A model generated the notes under the pieces. The model did no database searches. It was not told the DNA's origin and was given only the letters and a program-made list of their open reading frames with translations. From Pedobacter miscanthi (GTDB taxonomy: Bacteria > Bacteroidota > Bacteroidia > Sphingobacteriales > Sphingobacteriaceae), in the NCBI RefSeq assembly GCF_003315595.1, contig NZ_QNQU01000004.1, positions 248,001 through 312,000 of the forward strand: 64,000 nt of DNA, written 5' to 3'. Made by a program: the position numbers and the translations under genes. This document shows, piece by piece, positions 16,548 to 26,403 of this stretch (position 1 is the stretch's first letter; every line of letters begins with the position of its first letter).

Positions 16548-17909
16548 ATGAACGAGGTGCTTTGGGATAAGATCATTCAGTTTAATCTCGATCATCTGTC
16601 GGGCGAATATTCTTTTTCGATCAGGCTGGCCAATGAAAACGGATGGACTGCAGACTTTACTGAAAAAGCCATTCTGGAGTATAAAAAGTTTATGTATCTC
16701 GCGGTCATTTCTGATGATATGGTTTCGCCTTCTGCCATTATTGATGTTGTTTGGCACCAGCACCTTATTTTTAGCCAGTCTTATCAGGATTTTTGTTCTT
16801 TATTGGGTAAAGTTATCCAGCATATTCCTTCTACACATCATAAAACAGAGTTTGGGCAGTTTAAAAGAGCCGCAGAACTAACCCGGCAACTTTATATCGG
16901 GAATTTTGGCGAACAGCCTGAAAGTATTTGGCAGAACGATACCATGCTGGGCAGTTTAAACCTTAAACCGGCTAAAATTACAGCTGGCTTTTTTGCACTT
17001 TATGGTTTGCTGGCTTTCGTTTTGCTGATTGTTCCCTTTTACTATCTGCTTAAACCGATTTATATCCATATCGATAATCCATATTTTATTCTGGGCTTGC
17101 TTGGGTTAATACTTTCTGCTTATGTGATACTTCATTTATACACGAAGAACAGGTTTAAACAGCTGGCAGGTAGTTTTGGTAAAGAATCTTTTATCTATCA
17201 TCTTCAACCATTTGAGCTCATTTATCTTAAAAGCGGGAAATTGGATGATATCATAAATGGAACAATCAGCGAACTAATGCATGATGGTGTAATAAGGATC
17301 GGCGCTGATCAGCGGGTTTGTATTTCAGGCAAAACCGATCAGCTTTTCGGTGAACAACTGCAGGTAATTACCGTTTTAAAAGATAGAGGTAATATTTTTT
17401 ATCGTGAATTGCTTCATCTATTACGGGCTAAATCTATTTTTACGATTACTGCCCGGAGCATTGATCAATTGAAGGGTTATCTTAATCAATCGAAGCCATT
17501 TGTAAAAGTGTTTTATCTCAATTTTACAGTTTTTGTAACCTTAATCATGTTTCCACTAATTCGCCTTATTACAGGCATTTCGAGGGGTAAACCTGTTGTT
17601 GAAATTGCAATTTTACTGGGCCTTCTGGTTGTTTTTACAATTAATCACCTATATAAACTGAATCAGCAGTTTTTTGGCCTTACCATCCCCGATCTTTATG
17701 CGAACACGATTCTTCCAGCGATAAAAGATGATCCGAATTGGCGTTGGGACTATTTTTTATACGGCTCAACGGTATTATCAGCCAGTCTGATCCCCTTTGT
17801 TAATAATGTTGAAAGGAATAGGAGTGGAGATGCTGGTGGCGGAGCCAGCTCCTGCGGTTCATCATGCGGAAGTTCCTGCGGAAGCTGCGGTGGTTGTGGT
17901 GGTGATTAA
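16548..17909 (+). CDS. Membrane protein with GRDP-like N-terminus and Cys/Gly/Ser tail (TIGR04222-like)
   Basis: A 453-residue protein of unknown function. Residues about 1-125 carry a WHQHLIFSQSYQDFC motif typical of glycine-rich domain-containing (DUF1399-like) proteins. Two hydrophobic helices follow (about 145-200), then a soluble domain with SGKLDDIINGTISELMHDGVI, then further helices (about 325-365). The last 30 residues are almost only Gly, Ser and Cys (SSCGSSCGSSCGSCGGCGG). Such tails are known from the TIGR04222 group of membrane proteins. Whether the cysteines bind metal, are crosslinked or modified is unknown. A 27-residue ORF precedes it. Confidence 0.7.
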   Translation: MNEVLWDKIIQFNLDHLSGEYSFSIRLANENGWTADFTEKAILEYKKFMYLAVISDDMVSPSAIIDVVWHQHLIFSQSYQDFCSLLGKVIQHIPSTHHKTEFGQFKRAAELTRQLYIGNFGEQPESIWQNDTMLGSLNLKPAKITAGFFALYGLLAFVLLIVPFYYLLKPIYIHIDNPYFILGLLGLILSAYVILHLYTKNRFKQLAGSFGKESFIYHLQPFELIYLKSGKLDDIINGTISELMHDGVIRIGADQRVCISGKTDQLFGEQLQVITVLKDRGNIFYRELLHLLRAKSIFTITARSIDQLKGYLNQSKPFVKVFYLNFTVFVTLIMFPLIRLITGISRGKPVVEIAILLGLLVVFTINHLYKLNQQFFGLTIPDLYANTILPAIKDDPNWRWDYFLYGSTVLSASLIPFVNNVERNRSGDAGGGASSCGSSCGSSCGSCGGCGGD

Positions 17910-17965
17910 CCGAAATTTTATTTGCAATAAATTAAAATCTTCATCAAATCTTAATCTTTCTGCCG

Positions 17966-18066
17966 TAATATTGTAGGCATAAGGGGTGAGAGCCTTATAT
18001 CAACTTCATAGTTGAGAGCGTTAATTTAGATAGAGGGTGTAGCCAGTGGCTACATCCTTTTTTTAT
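17966..18066 (+). ncRNA. Candidate small structured RNA with its own terminator
   Basis: The 337-bp gap after 17909 holds three consecutive stems: ATAAGG/CCTTAT (17979-17998), TCAACT/AGTTGA (18000-18015, tetraloop TCAT), and a terminator (18035-18057). A TAATATTG at 17966, one mismatch from TAnnTTTG, could start a transcript near 17980. No ORF is present. It might instead be the 3' UTR of the upstream gene. I do not recognise an Rfam family. Confidence 0.35.
18035..18064 (+). terminator. Rho-independent terminator
   Basis: GGGTGTAGCC (18035-18044), loop AGT, GGCTACATCC (18048-18057), then seven T. The stem has one G-T pair. This is a textbook terminator. Confidence 0.85.
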
Positions 18067-18127
18067 TAATATGAATCCGATCATTATTTTCCTATTGCCG
18101 ATTTAATTAATTTTTTATTAAAATGGT

Positions 18128-18233
18128 CGTCACCCTGAATTTATTTCAGGGTCTATCACGCTAAAATGATGCTGGGCACGAAGTAGCTGCCAGGACCTTT
18201 TAAAATAACTAATAAAATAATTCAGCATGACGA
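18128..18233. repeat. Dispersed repeat starting with CGTCACCCTGAA
   Basis: CCCTGAA/TTTCAGGG forms a hairpin at 18133-18151, and the element closes with GCATGACG near 18233. The hairpin part recurs at about 22790 and 27158. All are intergenic. Confidence 0.55.
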
Positions 18234-18246
18234 ATCAGGCTATTTA

Positions 18247-18819
18247 TTATGCCAATGTCAGGTTTTCCTCTTCCAGTTGTTTCAACAAAGCAGGTACCTC
18301 TTTCCAGTGGTTGATGCGCTGATGGTGATCTTTCTCCACATTGTGGAATGCAGTAAACATTAAAGGTTTTCCTTTACAGAAATCGAGGTTTTTACAATGA
18401 TCATCAATTAAATAATCGGTATCTATAATGCTTTTATCGCCACATAAGATAATATTTCTCCAGCTGATAAAAGGAAAATGTTCGGCAAGCCATTCGTGTT
18501 TTTCGAAAAGTGATAGAGGAAACTCCATCGCAGCAGATACAATGTAAATTTCGTAATCTTCCATTAGTTGCTTTACCGTTTCAATGGCACCGTCCATAAC
18601 CGGTAAATTCCTGAAAAAACCTACCCGGTTGCAGATATTCATCACAACGGCCCTATCCGGAAAAAGTTCTTCTTCCTGTTTACCTTTAATATCGTCGCGC
18701 GTAAGTAAAATGCCTGTTTCTGCATAGTAAGTCTGTAATATATGATCTTCGATATCGGCCAGTACGCCATCCATATCAATGCCTATTGTCTTTTCATAGT
18801 TTGCTATATTTTGCAACAA
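18247..18819 (-). CDS. 5'(3')-deoxyribonucleotidase (NT5C type)
   Basis: A HAD-superfamily phosphatase that removes phosphate from deoxynucleoside monophosphates. The first HAD motif is IGIDMDGVLAD (both catalytic Asp), the second is IYIVSAAMEFP, and the third region is DYLIDDHCKN. About 190 residues is normal. The only possible starts are TTG codons, because the first ATG lies within the DMDGV motif; I use the outer TTG at 18819. It is divergent from the DeoR-type gene and a degenerate operator copy overlaps its start, so joint control by that regulator is likely. It probably helps balance deoxynucleotide pools. Confidence 0.88.
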   Translation of the reverse strand: MLQNIANYEKTIGIDMDGVLADIEDHILQTYYAETGILLTRDDIKGKQEEELFPDRAVVMNICNRVGFFRNLPVMDGAIETVKQLMEDYEIYIVSAAMEFPLSLFEKHEWLAEHFPFISWRNIILCGDKSIIDTDYLIDDHCKNLDFCKGKPLMFTAFHNVEKDHHQRINHWKEVPALLKQLEEENLTLA

Positions 18820-18889
18820 AAATATTTAATATTGCAATATATTGCAAATTTAAATTTCAATAAATTCTTATATTTGCAATATATTGCAG
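18801..18889. promoter_or_regulatory. Operator array TTGCAATATATTGCAA between divergent genes
   Basis: A perfect 16-bp palindrome TTGCAATATATTGCAA lies at 18832-18847. A second copy with a perfect 14-bp core lies at 18874-18889, ending 4 bp before the DeoR-type ATG. A degenerate copy (TTGCTATATTTTGCAA) is at 18801-18816 over the nucleotidase start. Start-to-start distances are 31 and 42 bp, close to 3 and 4 helical turns. This placement suggests autorepression and repression of both genes. Confidence 0.75.
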
Positions 18890-18893
18890 CAAT

Positions 18894-19643
18894 ATGGTAA
18901 AAGAAGAGCGTTTACAGGTAATTATAGATACCCTTGAAAAGGACAGTAAAGTAAGGCTGGATGAATTGAGTACATTGCTCAATGTATCAGAAGATACGGT
19001 GCGGCGCGATATTAAAGAACTCGATTCTCAGGGGCTGCTGCGAGCGGTTAGAGGGGGAGCAATTTCCCATTCACCTGTTCCTCAGCACTACAGGGAGCGC
19101 GAAAAATACAATCAGCAGCACAAACAGATCATAGCGCACAAAGCTTTAGCCTTTTTAAAAGATGGTCAGGTGGTGTTTTTTGATGGTGGTACTTCTGTTG
19201 TTGCCCTTGCCGCCGCTTTGCCTAAAGATTTAAAAATCACCATCATTACCAATAGCTTTCCTGTGGCTAACATTCTGGAAGACCACCCAAGTGCCGAAGT
19301 GATATTTGCCGGCGGAAGATTGCATAAAACCGCATTTACCACTATGGGGCAGGATACCGTTGATACCTTTAGAAAAGTAAGGGCCGATATCTGTATGCTG
19401 GGCATTTGTAGTTTGCACCATAGCATGGGCATTACTTCCATTATTTATGAAGATGCCCAGCTGAACAATGTTATGATTAACCAGGCACAGAAAACCATTG
19501 CGCTTTCTGCACTCGAAAAAATAAATACAGTAGAATCGTATTACGTTTGCCCGGTTACCGATGTAGATGTAATCATTACCGAAACCACTCCTGATGATGA
19601 AACTTTGGCGCCTTACAAACATTTAGGGATTGAAGTGCTTTGA
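18894..19643 (+). CDS. DeoR/GlpR family transcriptional regulator
   Basis: A 249-residue repressor. The N-terminal winged helix is classical for DeoR (KEERLQVIIDTLEKDSKVRLDELSTLL, then VSEDTVRRDIKELD and LLRAVRGGAI). The C-terminal domain is the DeoR sensor fold (FFDGGTSVVALAAALP, TNSFPVANIL, FAGGRLHKTAFTTMG), which binds phosphorylated sugars or nucleoside derivatives in known members. Its own promoter region has strong palindromes. The divergent nucleotidase suggests a deoxynucleotide- or sugar-phosphate-linked effector, but this is inference. Confidence 0.92.
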   Translation: MVKEERLQVIIDTLEKDSKVRLDELSTLLNVSEDTVRRDIKELDSQGLLRAVRGGAISHSPVPQHYREREKYNQQHKQIIAHKALAFLKDGQVVFFDGGTSVVALAAALPKDLKITIITNSFPVANILEDHPSAEVIFAGGRLHKTAFTTMGQDTVDTFRKVRADICMLGICSLHHSMGITSIIYEDAQLNNVMINQAQKTIALSALEKINTVESYYVCPVTDVDVIITETTPDDETLAPYKHLGIEVL

Positions 19644-19666
19644 CAGATTTTTTATATCTTCATTAA

Positions 19667-20098
19667 ATGAAAAACGCTGCTCTCATTCTTTTGGTTCTAA
19701 TTGCCGTATGCTCGTATAAGGGCTACGCGCAGATTAAGACCAGCACAGCCACAGTAGCTGTTCCCCAACCTGATTACGCAGGCAGTTTGCCTACCTATAC
19801 AAAAGGTGGCTTAAAGGGGTTTTATAATTATTTGAGTAGCGAGGTAACGCCTTTGATGAGCAAGGAGGGGTTTAAAAACAGTGGTTATCCCCCAGCTAAA
19901 TTAAAAATGCGGTTGTATATCAATGAACAGGGAGATATCACTGATGTTGGTTTTCCTGATGAAAGCCTCTCTAAGGATTGTGAAGCTAAAATGAGGGCCA
20001 AACTTTTAACATTAAAGGGCTGGAAAGCTCCTGTTGTTGATGGTAAGCCTGTTAAAAGTACTTTTCTCTGTAGCATCAATTGTATTTTGTGGCAATGA
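19667..20098 (+). CDS. Secreted protein with TonB C-terminal-like domain
   Basis: A 143-residue exported protein. The signal peptide is AALILLVLIAVCSYKGYAQ. The mature part resembles the TonB C-terminal fold (GGLKGFYNYLSSEV, KLKMRLYINEQGDITDVGF, LTLKGWKAPVVDGKPVKSTF) but has no membrane anchor and no proline-rich spanning segment. In Bacteroidota such short periplasmic copies are common and their role is not known. It begins 23 bp after the DeoR-type gene and may be cotranscribed. Confidence 0.7.
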   Translation: MKNAALILLVLIAVCSYKGYAQIKTSTATVAVPQPDYAGSLPTYTKGGLKGFYNYLSSEVTPLMSKEGFKNSGYPPAKLKMRLYINEQGDITDVGFPDESLSKDCEAKMRAKLLTLKGWKAPVVDGKPVKSTFLCSINCILWQ

Positions 20099-20146
20099 TG
20101 TTTGCATTTTTTTATTCAAAAAAGCATATTTAATTAATTGTATAGA

Positions 20147-21019
20147 ATGAATCGATTGCTAATCGCAACAATGCTACTATTATGCGCTTGTTTTGGAAAA
20201 ATAAAACAAGGTACTGCAAAAAGTGGCTTAGTAAGGTTTACAGAAAATGAAATATTGGAACAACTCGATCTGTCATTTAAAGACATTCCCGATAAATATT
20301 ATCCTGCAGGAAAACATGGTGATATTAAGTATAACTTTTTCCTTGATCTTGAACACGGTTATTTCAATACGGCAGGCAACAGGATTCATTTATTTGCCGA
20401 TGACAAACGTTGGGCGGTAGTTTTTGAAAAAAGCGGTTATCAAAATCGCGCAACTGCCGCTTCGATAGAACTCGATTACATTGGGAACTGCATCAATTAT
20501 TCTGTTGAAAAATTTGAGGAAACAACCTATATCAGCAATACGGCAAACATAACACTCATTGATTCCGATGAATTTACAAGAATTGAAGATAAGGAAAGTA
20601 AAGAAAGCTTCGAAATAATTGCCAGGGATATAAAGGAAATTAAGGTCCGCGATAAAATTGTGCCATTTAATAATAATTATCTCGACTATGAAAAGCTGGG
20701 CATTAAGGTTAAAGAATATGATAATCCCAATAAATTGATCGGTTTCCCGGATTTTATAAGGTATCTGCACGAAACTGACCCCGAATTGATCAGTGCAACT
20801 GATAGTGATATCCGTCAGCATATCCCAAAAGATATTCCTAAATTAACGACAATAGACAAATTTCACTACTCAAGCCATTACGATGATAAGGTATTACCGA
20901 GTGGGCAGGAGCTTTATAAATTGATTGCCAAGATTATTGTAACAAGGGATACTGCGAATTGGAAACCGACCCAGAAGCCCAATAACAGCTGGAAAAATTG
21001 GGAATCAGGTAATTTGTAG
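20147..21019 (+). CDS. Putative lipoprotein of unknown function
   Basis: A 290-residue protein. The ATG at 20147 gives a lipoprotein-type signal (NRLLIATMLLLCAC). An earlier TTG at 20138 would add only three residues. The mature part has FTENEILEQLDLSF, LDLEHGYFNTAGNRIHLF and RWAVVFEKSGYQNRA, a conserved-looking pattern that I associate with an uncharacterised bacterial domain, and a C-terminal part with PSGQELYKLIAKIIVTRD. No enzyme motif was recognised. Confidence 0.6.
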   Translation: MNRLLIATMLLLCACFGKIKQGTAKSGLVRFTENEILEQLDLSFKDIPDKYYPAGKHGDIKYNFFLDLEHGYFNTAGNRIHLFADDKRWAVVFEKSGYQNRATAASIELDYIGNCINYSVEKFEETTYISNTANITLIDSDEFTRIEDKESKESFEIIARDIKEIKVRDKIVPFNNNYLDYEKLGIKVKEYDNPNKLIGFPDFIRYLHETDPELISATDSDIRQHIPKDIPKLTTIDKFHYSSHYDDKVLPSGQELYKLIAKIIVTRDTANWKPTQKPNNSWKNWESGNL

Positions 21020-21056
21020 AGAGAAGTACGGATTGTATAAATTTTAATGCTCATCA

Positions 21057-21589
21057 ATGTTTAATAATATTTTACCATACCGTATCCTGCACGAACTCAT
21101 ATTGATTTACGCTTGCTGGAGTATTGGATTTTTCTTTTTTAGGAAAAACGAATTCATTGGCAAAGCCGACATGGCCGTTATCTGGCTGATCAGGGTGGTA
21201 GGGATCGCCTATTTTTTGCAGTTTCTAATCGTGTTAATACCGGCTGGTGGTAGGGCAGTGAATATGAATCATACGCTTTTATAGGTCACGACTTTAGCCT
21301 GTTTCTGTTCGAAATTTTATTTTTTCTATTGGTATGTCTGTTTTCCACACAAAGCCTTTGGTTCAGTTATTTCCGCAAAAACAGATTTTGGCGCTTAACT
21401 TTTGGGTTTTTAACATTGGTTGCAGTCTTAACAAATAAAATATTGCTGTTGTTTAGCGGTTCCGAAAGGGATTATATACCTTCATCATGGCCATCTAATT
21501 ATGGATCTCCGTCTTTACATATCGAATCGGTTATTGCATTTTGTTTGGTAATAGGGTTGGGTTATTTTATAATCAGAAAAAATAATTGA
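21057..21589 (+). pseudogene. Frameshifted small membrane protein
   Basis: Two ORFs in different frames look like one gene. Frame 1 (21057-21284) codes for two hydrophobic helices and stops after NMNHTLL. Another frame is open from 21254 (GSEYESYAFIGHDFSLFLFEI) and continues through 21589 with two or three more helices, ending YFIIRKNN. Restoring one base near 21251-21284 would give an about 177-residue membrane protein. It could be a true pseudogene or a sequencing error. The family is not recognised. Confidence 0.65.
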
Positions 21590-21681
21590 ATTATCGATTG
21601 TTTAATTATGAAGTAACATGCGTCGGCTTTCTTTGCTGGTTATAGGTAATTATTTAAAATGAAAAAATAGGTATATGATTA

Positions 21682-22572
21682 TTGTTGTTATTTTTATCAT
21701 TAACAGTTTATAGTCAATCAGATAAAGGAATGGATAGTAGATTTTTCACCAAAAGAGAGTTTAATAGTGGTTATTCTGAAGAAAAGTATGCTGCCACTAA
21801 TGTTTATAAAAGAATGCTGAAGGATGGTTTTAAAGATTATGCCCTGGCAAAGTTTGATATAGACTTTATTTCAGACAGCTCGCAAAAGCTGGATTCGTTA
21901 AGTGCTTTTTTGCAGGAGAACTATGATTTTAAATTCGAAAAACTGGTTCAGGATGATGATCACTGGATTTTAACGGGTACAGCCACTGCCTTGCCCTACA
22001 CCGAAGAGGACTTAATGTTTTGGGTGATCGATTTATATTGTAAAGGTTACGAGTTTGATTGTAGGTTGGATGGTTATGGTGCATTATCGGATCCAGACAG
22101 TTCAAGTTATCTCGAAGCCGACCCCGAAGTTCCTGTTGATTTTTATAATGAAGGTCTTAACGAAATTAACAAAAGAAATTTTGGTAAAGCCATCATCTAT
22201 TTTTCGGTGGCAATAAAATCATCACCTAAAATGAAAGAAGCTTGGCAGGCCAGGGGCTATTGTAAAGAGATGATTTATAGTTATAAAGCCGCTCGGAGAG
22301 ATTATGACAAAGCTTTAGAAATAGATCCTGATTATACTGATGCATTATTGATCAGAGGCACCAATAAAGATGATGCCGGTGAATACGACGGGGCATTAAA
22401 AGATTATAATCGAGTTATAGAGTTGGAGCTGGATAATGGCCTTGCATATTACAACAGGGGGAATACGAAATTTAATCTTGGCGATAAAAGTGGCGCATGC
22501 ATGGATTGGGCAAAAGCGAAATCGCTTGGAGAAACAGATGCGCAAAAAAGAATCGATGCAGAATGTAAATAA
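21682..22572 (+). CDS. TPR-repeat protein with RraB-like N-terminal domain
   Basis: A 296-residue protein. Residues about 35-140 (DSLSAFLQENYDFKFEKLV, DHWILTGTATALPYTEEDL, YCKGYEFDCRLDGYG) resemble the RraB/DUF695-like fold. Residues about 150-290 hold three or four TPRs (AWQARGYCKEM, ALLIRGTNKDD, AYYNRGNTKFNLGDKSGAC). The 5' end is odd: the only in-frame start giving a signal-like helix is TTG at 21682 (LLLFLSLTVYSQ), with no basic head, a TGA six bases upstream and an ATG-AAA-AAA-TAG at 21659. The head may be damaged by mutation. The next in-frame ATG is 21730. Confidence 0.65.
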   Translation: MLLFLSLTVYSQSDKGMDSRFFTKREFNSGYSEEKYAATNVYKRMLKDGFKDYALAKFDIDFISDSSQKLDSLSAFLQENYDFKFEKLVQDDDHWILTGTATALPYTEEDLMFWVIDLYCKGYEFDCRLDGYGALSDPDSSSYLEADPEVPVDFYNEGLNEINKRNFGKAIIYFSVAIKSSPKMKEAWQARGYCKEMIYSYKAARRDYDKALEIDPDYTDALLIRGTNKDDAGEYDGALKDYNRVIELELDNGLAYYNRGNTKFNLGDKSGACMDWAKAKSLGETDAQKRIDAECK

Positions 22573-22583
22573 TTTAAAATCTT

Positions 22584-22691
22584 CGTCATTTCGAGCGGAG
22601 TGTAACGTAGTCGAGAACCACGAAGTGCTCAGCGAAGCTAAATCTGCCTTAATAGATCTCTCCATTCCACTGCGTTCCAGTCGAGATGACG
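22584..22691. repeat. Dispersed palindromic repeat (CGTCATTTCGAG...CGAGATGACG)
   Basis: A 108-bp inverted repeat right after the TPR gene, related to 15777-15837, 31173-31230 and 37540-37620. It may act as a 3' end structure. Confidence 0.6.
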
Positions 22692-22791
22692 AATTTTCTT
22701 TTAAGTCCCATCAATTGCATTAGTTGTTCGGCTGAAAATTCTTTGTGAAGCAAAATTTATCTTTTACTTTATTGCGATCGTCACCCTGAAT

Positions 22792-22804
22792 TTATTTCAG
22801 GGTC
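22792..22804. repeat. Short dispersed CACCCTGAA...CAGGGTC hairpin
   Basis: The CACCCTGAA and TTTCAGGGTC arms match the repeats at 18128 and 27158. This copy is only the hairpin part. Confidence 0.45.
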
Positions 22805-22871
22805 TTTTCTATGAGGTTAATGAGAAGTGATGATTTAGCGGGAGAGAGTTTGTTTCAATTCCCCCTTAAAT

Positions 22872-23028
22872 AAGAAAAGAGATACTCCATCCAGACGTAT
22901 CTCTTTTTTCTAACCAAATATAAACCTGTTATGAGCCAGGCTTTGTCTTTAATCTTCTATCAAAACCGGGGTTTTTCAAGAAAATGATTTATCTTTTTTA
23001 AGGTGAATAAACATCGTTCCGTTTATTA
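22872..23028 (-). ncRNA. Candidate small RNA of about 155 nt
   Basis: On the minus strand a good -7 box (TATATTTG, 23034-23041) is followed by about 155 nt without an ORF and then a strong terminator (22875-22907). The predicted RNA opens with a 7-bp hairpin (AATAAAC/GTTTATT, 23006-23027) and has smaller stems in the middle (CCTG/CAGG). The motif AGTGTA-N5-TACACT lies just upstream of the -7 box, the same motif found before pfkA and the sugar kinase at 27334. Bacteroides thetaiotaomicron has a GlcNAc-induced sRNA (GibS), so a sugar-linked sRNA would not be without precedent. Similarity to it was not tested. Confidence 0.5.
22875..22907 (-). terminator. Terminator of the candidate small RNA
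   Basis: AAAAGAGATAC (22875-22885) pairs with GTATCTCTTTT (22897-22907), 11 bp. On the minus strand it is followed by CTTATTT. A T-run also follows on the plus strand, so it may work both ways. Confidence 0.7.
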
Positions 23029-23033
23029 CTCTA

Positions 23034-23073
23034 CAAATATAGGAAAAAATTTGATAGTGTAAAAAATACACTA
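23034..23073 (-). promoter_or_regulatory. Promoter and AGTGTA-N5-TACACT operator, small RNA
   Basis: TATATTTG (minus strand, 23034-23041) fits the -7 consensus. The perfect-arm dyad AGTGTA-AAAAA-TACACT is at 23056-23072, covering the -33 region. Near-identical dyads occur at 26312-26328 and 28299-28315. Confidence 0.6.
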
Positions 23074-23386
23074 AGAAAATTTTAAGTTTTTTTTCTGTCA
23101 TTTTTTAATTACTAATCTTTTTCTGAATGATTTTGCTTTTAAAAACGACTGTATTGCAAATATAGCTTAAAAATGTGTTAAATAATTGTTAAATATTATC
23201 AAATTATAATACGATATAGTTAAATCGTCTCAAATTCTTATTGAAAAATGATTTTTATCAATTTTTAAACTTCATTTTGTCTTGAATTTATTTTTTAAGA
23301 TAATTTTGATGACGTAGTTTAGGTTAAAAATATTTTTTTAGCTAAAAATGAAATATAATTTATAGATGAAAATTGTATTTAAAATA

Positions 23387-23420
23387 AAAAGGCAACATTA
23401 ATTGAATAATGTTGCCTTTT
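23387..23420 (-). terminator. Terminator of the pfkA-kinase-gapA operon
   Basis: AAAAGGCAACATTA (23387-23400) pairs with TAATGTTGCCTTTT (23407-23420), a 14-bp stem with a 6-base loop, followed on the minus strand by TATTTTAAAT. It lies 34 bp after the gapA stop. The AT-rich stretch 23074-23386 shows no other feature. Confidence 0.85.
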
Positions 23421-23454
23421 ATATGGTTTAAAAACCGCTTATTGCTTTTTTTTA

Positions 23455-25304
<1,850 letters not shown>

Positions 25305-25305
25305 A

Positions 25306-26292
25306 TTATATCGAAAGTACCTCGGTCATTTCCATTAAATCGGGTTCGAGTTTAAAAGAATGAGCCGTTAAAGCCTCTCTTATGCTGGTTAATTTTATTT
25401 CGTTTCCTTTTAAACCCACCATTTGTTCTGTTTCGCCTGCAATTAACGCATTTACTGCCGCAAAACCTAAACGGCTGCCTAAAATTCTGTCGAAACTGCT
25501 CGGGCTACCGCCACGTTGCAGGTGACCAAGGATGGTTACTTTGGTATCGTAATGATCGAAAGTTTCCTTTACTCTTTTGGCGATATCGTAAGCGCCGCCC
25601 TGTTTATGTCCTTCGGCAACAATTACAATACTCGACGATTTTTTAGTTGCTGCACCCAGCGCCAGTTTTTCAATCAGTTCGTTTACACTGGTTTCTTTTT
25701 CAGGTAACAATACTGCTTCGGCACCGCTGGCAATCGAACTTCTTAAAGCTATACAGCCCGAATCACGTCCCATTACTTCAATAAAAAACAAACGATCATG
25801 TGCATCGGCAGTATCCCTGATTTTATCAATCGCTTCGATTACCGTATTAATGGCTGTATCGTAGCCTAAGGTAAAATCCGATCCTACCAAGTCGTTATCA
25901 ATTGTACCCGGTATACCAATTACCTTAACACCAAAAGTTTCAGAAAAGCGTTTGGCACCCGTAAAAGTTCCATCGCCACCGATAACCACCAATCCGTCGA
26001 TATCGTTTTTCTTTAAATTGTTATAGGCAATCTGCTGACCTTCGTCTGTTTTAAATTCTAAACAGCGTGCAGTTTTTAATATGGTACCACCCAAGTGTAA
26101 AATATTACTTACCGAACGGGCGTCCATTGGTTTTATGTTGTCGGTTATTAAACCCTGATAACCCTGCATTACCCCGAACATATTAATGCCGTGGTAAATT
26201 CCGGTACGAACAACAGCTCTAATTGCAGCATTCATTCCTGGGGCATCGCCTCCAGAAGTTAATACAGCTATATTTTTTATATTTGGCTCCAT
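25306..26292 (-). CDS. pfkA: 6-phosphofructokinase, ATP-dependent
   Basis: Phosphorylates fructose-6-phosphate to fructose-1,6-bisphosphate, the committed step of glycolysis. Key motifs are all present: LTSGGDAPGMNAAIRA (ATP site), VVIGGDGTFTGAKRF, PGTIDNDL (catalytic Asp) and EVMGRDSGCIAL. GGDGT with a Gly after the Asp indicates ATP rather than pyrophosphate use. At 328 residues it has the usual bacterial length. It heads the operon pfkA, kinase-like gene, gapA. A likely promoter with an operator lies within 40 bp upstream, giving a very short leader. Confidence 0.97.
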   Translation of the reverse strand: MEPNIKNIAVLTSGGDAPGMNAAIRAVVRTGIYHGINMFGVMQGYQGLITDNIKPMDARSVSNILHLGGTILKTARCLEFKTDEGQQIAYNNLKKNDIDGLVVIGGDGTFTGAKRFSETFGVKVIGIPGTIDNDLVGSDFTLGYDTAINTVIEAIDKIRDTADAHDRLFFIEVMGRDSGCIALRSSIASGAEAVLLPEKETSVNELIEKLALGAATKKSSSIVIVAEGHKQGGAYDIAKRVKETFDHYDTKVTILGHLQRGGSPSSFDRILGSRLGFAAVNALIAGETEQMVGLKGNEIKLTSIREALTAHSFKLEPDLMEMTEVLSI

Positions 26293-26302
26293 CTTTATAA
26301 TA

Positions 26303-26328
26303 CGAATATAGTGTGTATTTTTTACACT
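26303..26328 (-). promoter_or_regulatory. pfkA promoter with TGTGTA-N5-TACACT operator
   Basis: On the minus strand TATATTCG (26303-26310, one mismatch to TAnnTTTG) directly follows the dyad at 26312-26328. The dyad matches that at 23056 with one arm mismatch. It lies between pfkA and the divergent Nudix-type regulator, so it could serve both genes. Confidence 0.6.
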
Positions 26329-26403
26329 AAGTAATTTATTTTATTTTTTTTACTTAATATTGAAAGTCATACCTTTATCTGCTTAAAATAACTAAATTTT
26401 ACT

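Noticed and set aside
17979..18015. TPP riboswitch
   Set aside because: The GGGGTGAGAGCC stretch suggested it, but the CUGAGA core and second helix are missing and no thiamine gene follows.
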